Notes under the pieces: model-generated
What the model was told of the DNA's origin: nothing
The model's input: only the letters and a program-made list of their open reading frames with translations
Database searches by the model: none
DNA from: Pseudomonadota bacterium
GTDB taxonomy: Bacteria; Pseudomonadota; Gammaproteobacteria; Burkholderiales; Gallionellaceae
NCBI GenBank assembly: GCA_021783525.1
Contig: JAJXTT010000121.1
Span: forward strand, 1-6,110
Length of the DNA stretch: 6,110 nucleotides
Direction: 5' to 3'
In this document: in pieces, positions 4,640 through 6,110 of the stretch
How the letters are laid out: each line of letters starts with the position of its first letter
Position numbering within the stretch: the stretch's first letter is position 1
Program-made: the position numbers and the translations under genes

Positions 4640-6110
4640 ACCGTTCCCCCACCCTCCCTCGACAAGCTCGGGACAGGCCAAGCATCCCCCGATGGGAGCA
4701 CCAAAGGTGGGCAATCCACTGCCCAGCAAGCCGCGCGTGGAATTGACACAGGGGGCGAACGTCCGCAAAGCGAATTTTCAATCCCCGAATTCGTCGCCTC
4801 GCTGCCTTTGCAGCCTGGCGTGTATCGCATGCTGGACGGGGCCGGGCAGGTCTTGTACGTGGGCAAGGCCAACCAGCTGAAAAAGCGCGTCGGATCCTAC
4901 TTTCAGAAGAGCAACCTGTCTCCGCGCATCCAGCTGATGGTGTCGCACATCGCGCGCATCGAGGTGACGGTGACCCGTTCCGAGGCCGAAGCGCTGCTTC
5001 TGGAGAACAATCTCATCAAGTCGCTCAAGCCGCGATACAACATCCTGTTCCGCGACGACAAGTCCTATCCCTACATCGTCCTGACCGGCAGCCCGTCGCC
5101 GCGGCTGACTTACTACCGCGGCGCAACCGACAAGCGCCATCAATACTTCGGCCCCTATCCCAACGCGCAGGCGGCAAAAGACAGCATCAATCTGCTGCAG
5201 AAAGTTTTTCGCCTGCGAACTTGCGAGGATGGCGTGTTCAACAACCGCACGCGCCCCTGCCTGCTGCACCAGATCCATCGTTGCAGCGCGCCCTGTGTCG
5301 GCATCATCAGCCCGGAGGATTACGCCACCGACGTGCGCAACGCTGTGCTGTTGCTGCAGGGCAAGCACGACGAAGTGGAGAAGCGCCTGCGCGAGGCGAT
5401 GGAGCAGGCGGCTGAGCATTTGCAGTACGAACATGCCGCCGCATTGCGCGACCAGCTGCAGGCGCTGCATACGGTGCAGGAGAAGCAGTTTGTAGAGAGC
5501 GGGCGCGACACGGATGCCGATATCGTTGCAGTGGTCGAAGCGGAAGGCGCGCTGTGCCTGAATCTGGCCATCGTGCGCGGCGGGCGGCACCTGGGCGACA
5601 AACCCCTGTTTCCCCAGAACGTGCAGGGGCAGGACAGCGCCGAGGTGCTGGAAGCCTTCCTCGGGCAGCATTACCTGGAAAGCAGCGTGCCGCCCCTGAT
5701 CATCACCAGCATCGAGATCGCCGACGAGGCGCTGGAACAGCTGTTGACCGAACAAGCCGGGCACAAAGTGGTGATACGCCATGCAGTGACCGGCGAGCGG
5801 CGGCAATGGCTGGAAATGGCACAGGCCAACGCGCTGCTGGCATTGCGTCAGCGGGCCGGCCTGCAAGCCGGGCAGACCCTGCGCCTGGATGCCCTGCGCA
5901 CCGTGCTGTCGGTGCCCGACCTGAAGCGCATCGAGTGCTTCGACATCAGCCATACCATGGGCGAGGCCACCGTGGCATCCTGCGTGGTGTATGACGAATT
6001 GGCGATCCGGCCGCAGGAATACCGCCGCTACAACATCAGCGGCATCACTCCCGGCGACGACTATGCCGCGATGCGCCAGGCCCTGCAGCGGCGTTACCAG
6101 AAACTGCAGC
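4637..6110 (+). CDS. uvrC: Excinuclease ABC subunit C (UvrC), 3' truncated by window end
   Basis: UvrC joins the UvrB-DNA complex in nucleotide-excision repair and cuts the damaged strand on both sides of the lesion. Visible are 491 residues; roughly 150-160 more, covering the rest of the second nuclease domain and the helix-hairpin-helix region, lie beyond the window. The GIY-YIG domain for the 3' incision starts near residue 55, with PGVYRML (60-66), VLYVGKA, the catalytic R84 and E118. C196, C208, C216 and C220 keep the 12-8-4 spacing of the E. coli cysteine cluster. A UVR (UvrB-binding) segment covers about 243-278. The 5'-incision domain begins with ECFDISHTMG, first catalytic Asp D436. 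Compared with E. coli, the motifs through C220 are shifted by 42 residues because of a Gly/Ser/Thr/Gln/Pro-rich N-terminal extension. The extension is partly encoded by a repeat-like element and looks disordered. Start ATG 4637 is the only one in frame. Confidence 0.95.
   Translation, partial: MTVPPPSLDKLGTGQASPDGSTKGGQSTAQQAARGIDTGGERPQSEFSIPEFVASLPLQPGVYRMLDGAGQVLYVGKANQLKKRVGSYFQKSNLSPRIQLMVSHIARIEVTVTRSEAEALLLENNLIKSLKPRYNILFRDDKSYPYIVLTGSPSPRLTYYRGATDKRHQYFGPYPNAQAAKDSINLLQKVFRLRTCEDGVFNNRTRPCLLHQIHRCSAPCVGIISPEDYATDVRNAVLLLQGKHDEVEKRLREAMEQAAEHLQYEHAAALRDQLQALHTVQEKQFVESGRDTDADIVAVVEAEGALCLNLAIVRGGRHLGDKPLFPQNVQGQDSAEVLEAFLGQHYLESSVPPLIITSIEIADEALEQLLTEQAGHKVVIRHAVTGERRQWLEMAQANALLALRQRAGLQAGQTLRLDALRTVLSVPDLKRIECFDISHTMGEATVASCVVYDELAIRPQEYRRYNISGITPGDDYAAMRQALQRRYQKLQ
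4652..4678. repeat. Possible degenerate REP-like palindrome within the uvrC 5' end
   Basis: TCGACAAGCTC at 4659-4669 (GAGCTTGTCGA on the - strand), flanked by CCC and GGG, matches from memory the core of a palindromic repeat family common in intergenic regions of many proteobacteria (CCTGAGCTTGTCGAAGG-like). Locally it can fold as CTCGA/TCGGG (4658-4662 with 4668-4672, one T-G wobble) around a CAAGC loop. The outer arms are only partly complementary. It lies inside the reading frame of uvrC, encoding about residues 6-14 of the N-terminal extension. Only one copy is visible, so the repeat status is inferred. Confidence 0.45.

Noticed and set aside
4692..4880. ATG 4692 as an alternative uvrC start in another frame joined by a frameshift
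   Set aside because: The uvrC frame is already open from ATG 4637 with a good ribosome site, so no frameshift is needed.
4778..5953. A 391-codon open frame on the - strand opposite uvrC
   Set aside because: Same reasoning: it lies entirely within conserved uvrC sequence, has shadow-type composition and no recognisable domain.

Overview
The window is bacterial chromosome and reads as a member of the Betaproteobacteria. Every protein resembles proteobacterial housekeeping families, the DNA is fairly GC-rich, and the gene order rbfA-truB-rpsO-pnp is the conserved tail of the nusA-infB operon. A Nitrosomonadales or Gallionellaceae-like organism would fit, but genus-level placement is a guess. 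All genes lie on the + strand.

Region 1 (1-3789) is the translation and RNA-metabolism block. It holds the 3' end of rbfA (30S maturation factor), truB (tRNA psi55 synthase, overlapping rbfA), rpsO (ribosomal protein S15) with a likely promoter of its own, and pnp (polynucleotide phosphorylase, TTG start). A hairpin between rpsO and pnp looks like a leaky terminator or processing site. A strong rho-independent terminator closes the block after pnp.

Region 2 (3790-3946) is a 157-base leader region. It carries a good sigma70-type promoter and, in the predicted 5' UTR, a perfect 11-bp inverted repeat of unknown function.

Region 3 (3947-6110) is a DNA-repair pair: an Fe-S uracil-DNA glycosylase of the family 5 (UDGb) type, then, 39 bases later, uvrC, which runs off the window. 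The only usable uvrC start gives the protein about 42 extra N-terminal residues compared with E. coli UvrC. Part of that extension is encoded by what looks like a degenerate palindromic repeat element of the 'GAGCTTGTCGA' type.

I found no defence system, mobile gene, CRISPR array, tRNA or rRNA. The genes are ordinary. The most unusual points are the uvrC extension with its embedded repeat and the leader hairpin before the glycosylase gene. No clearly undescribed multi-gene system is present.
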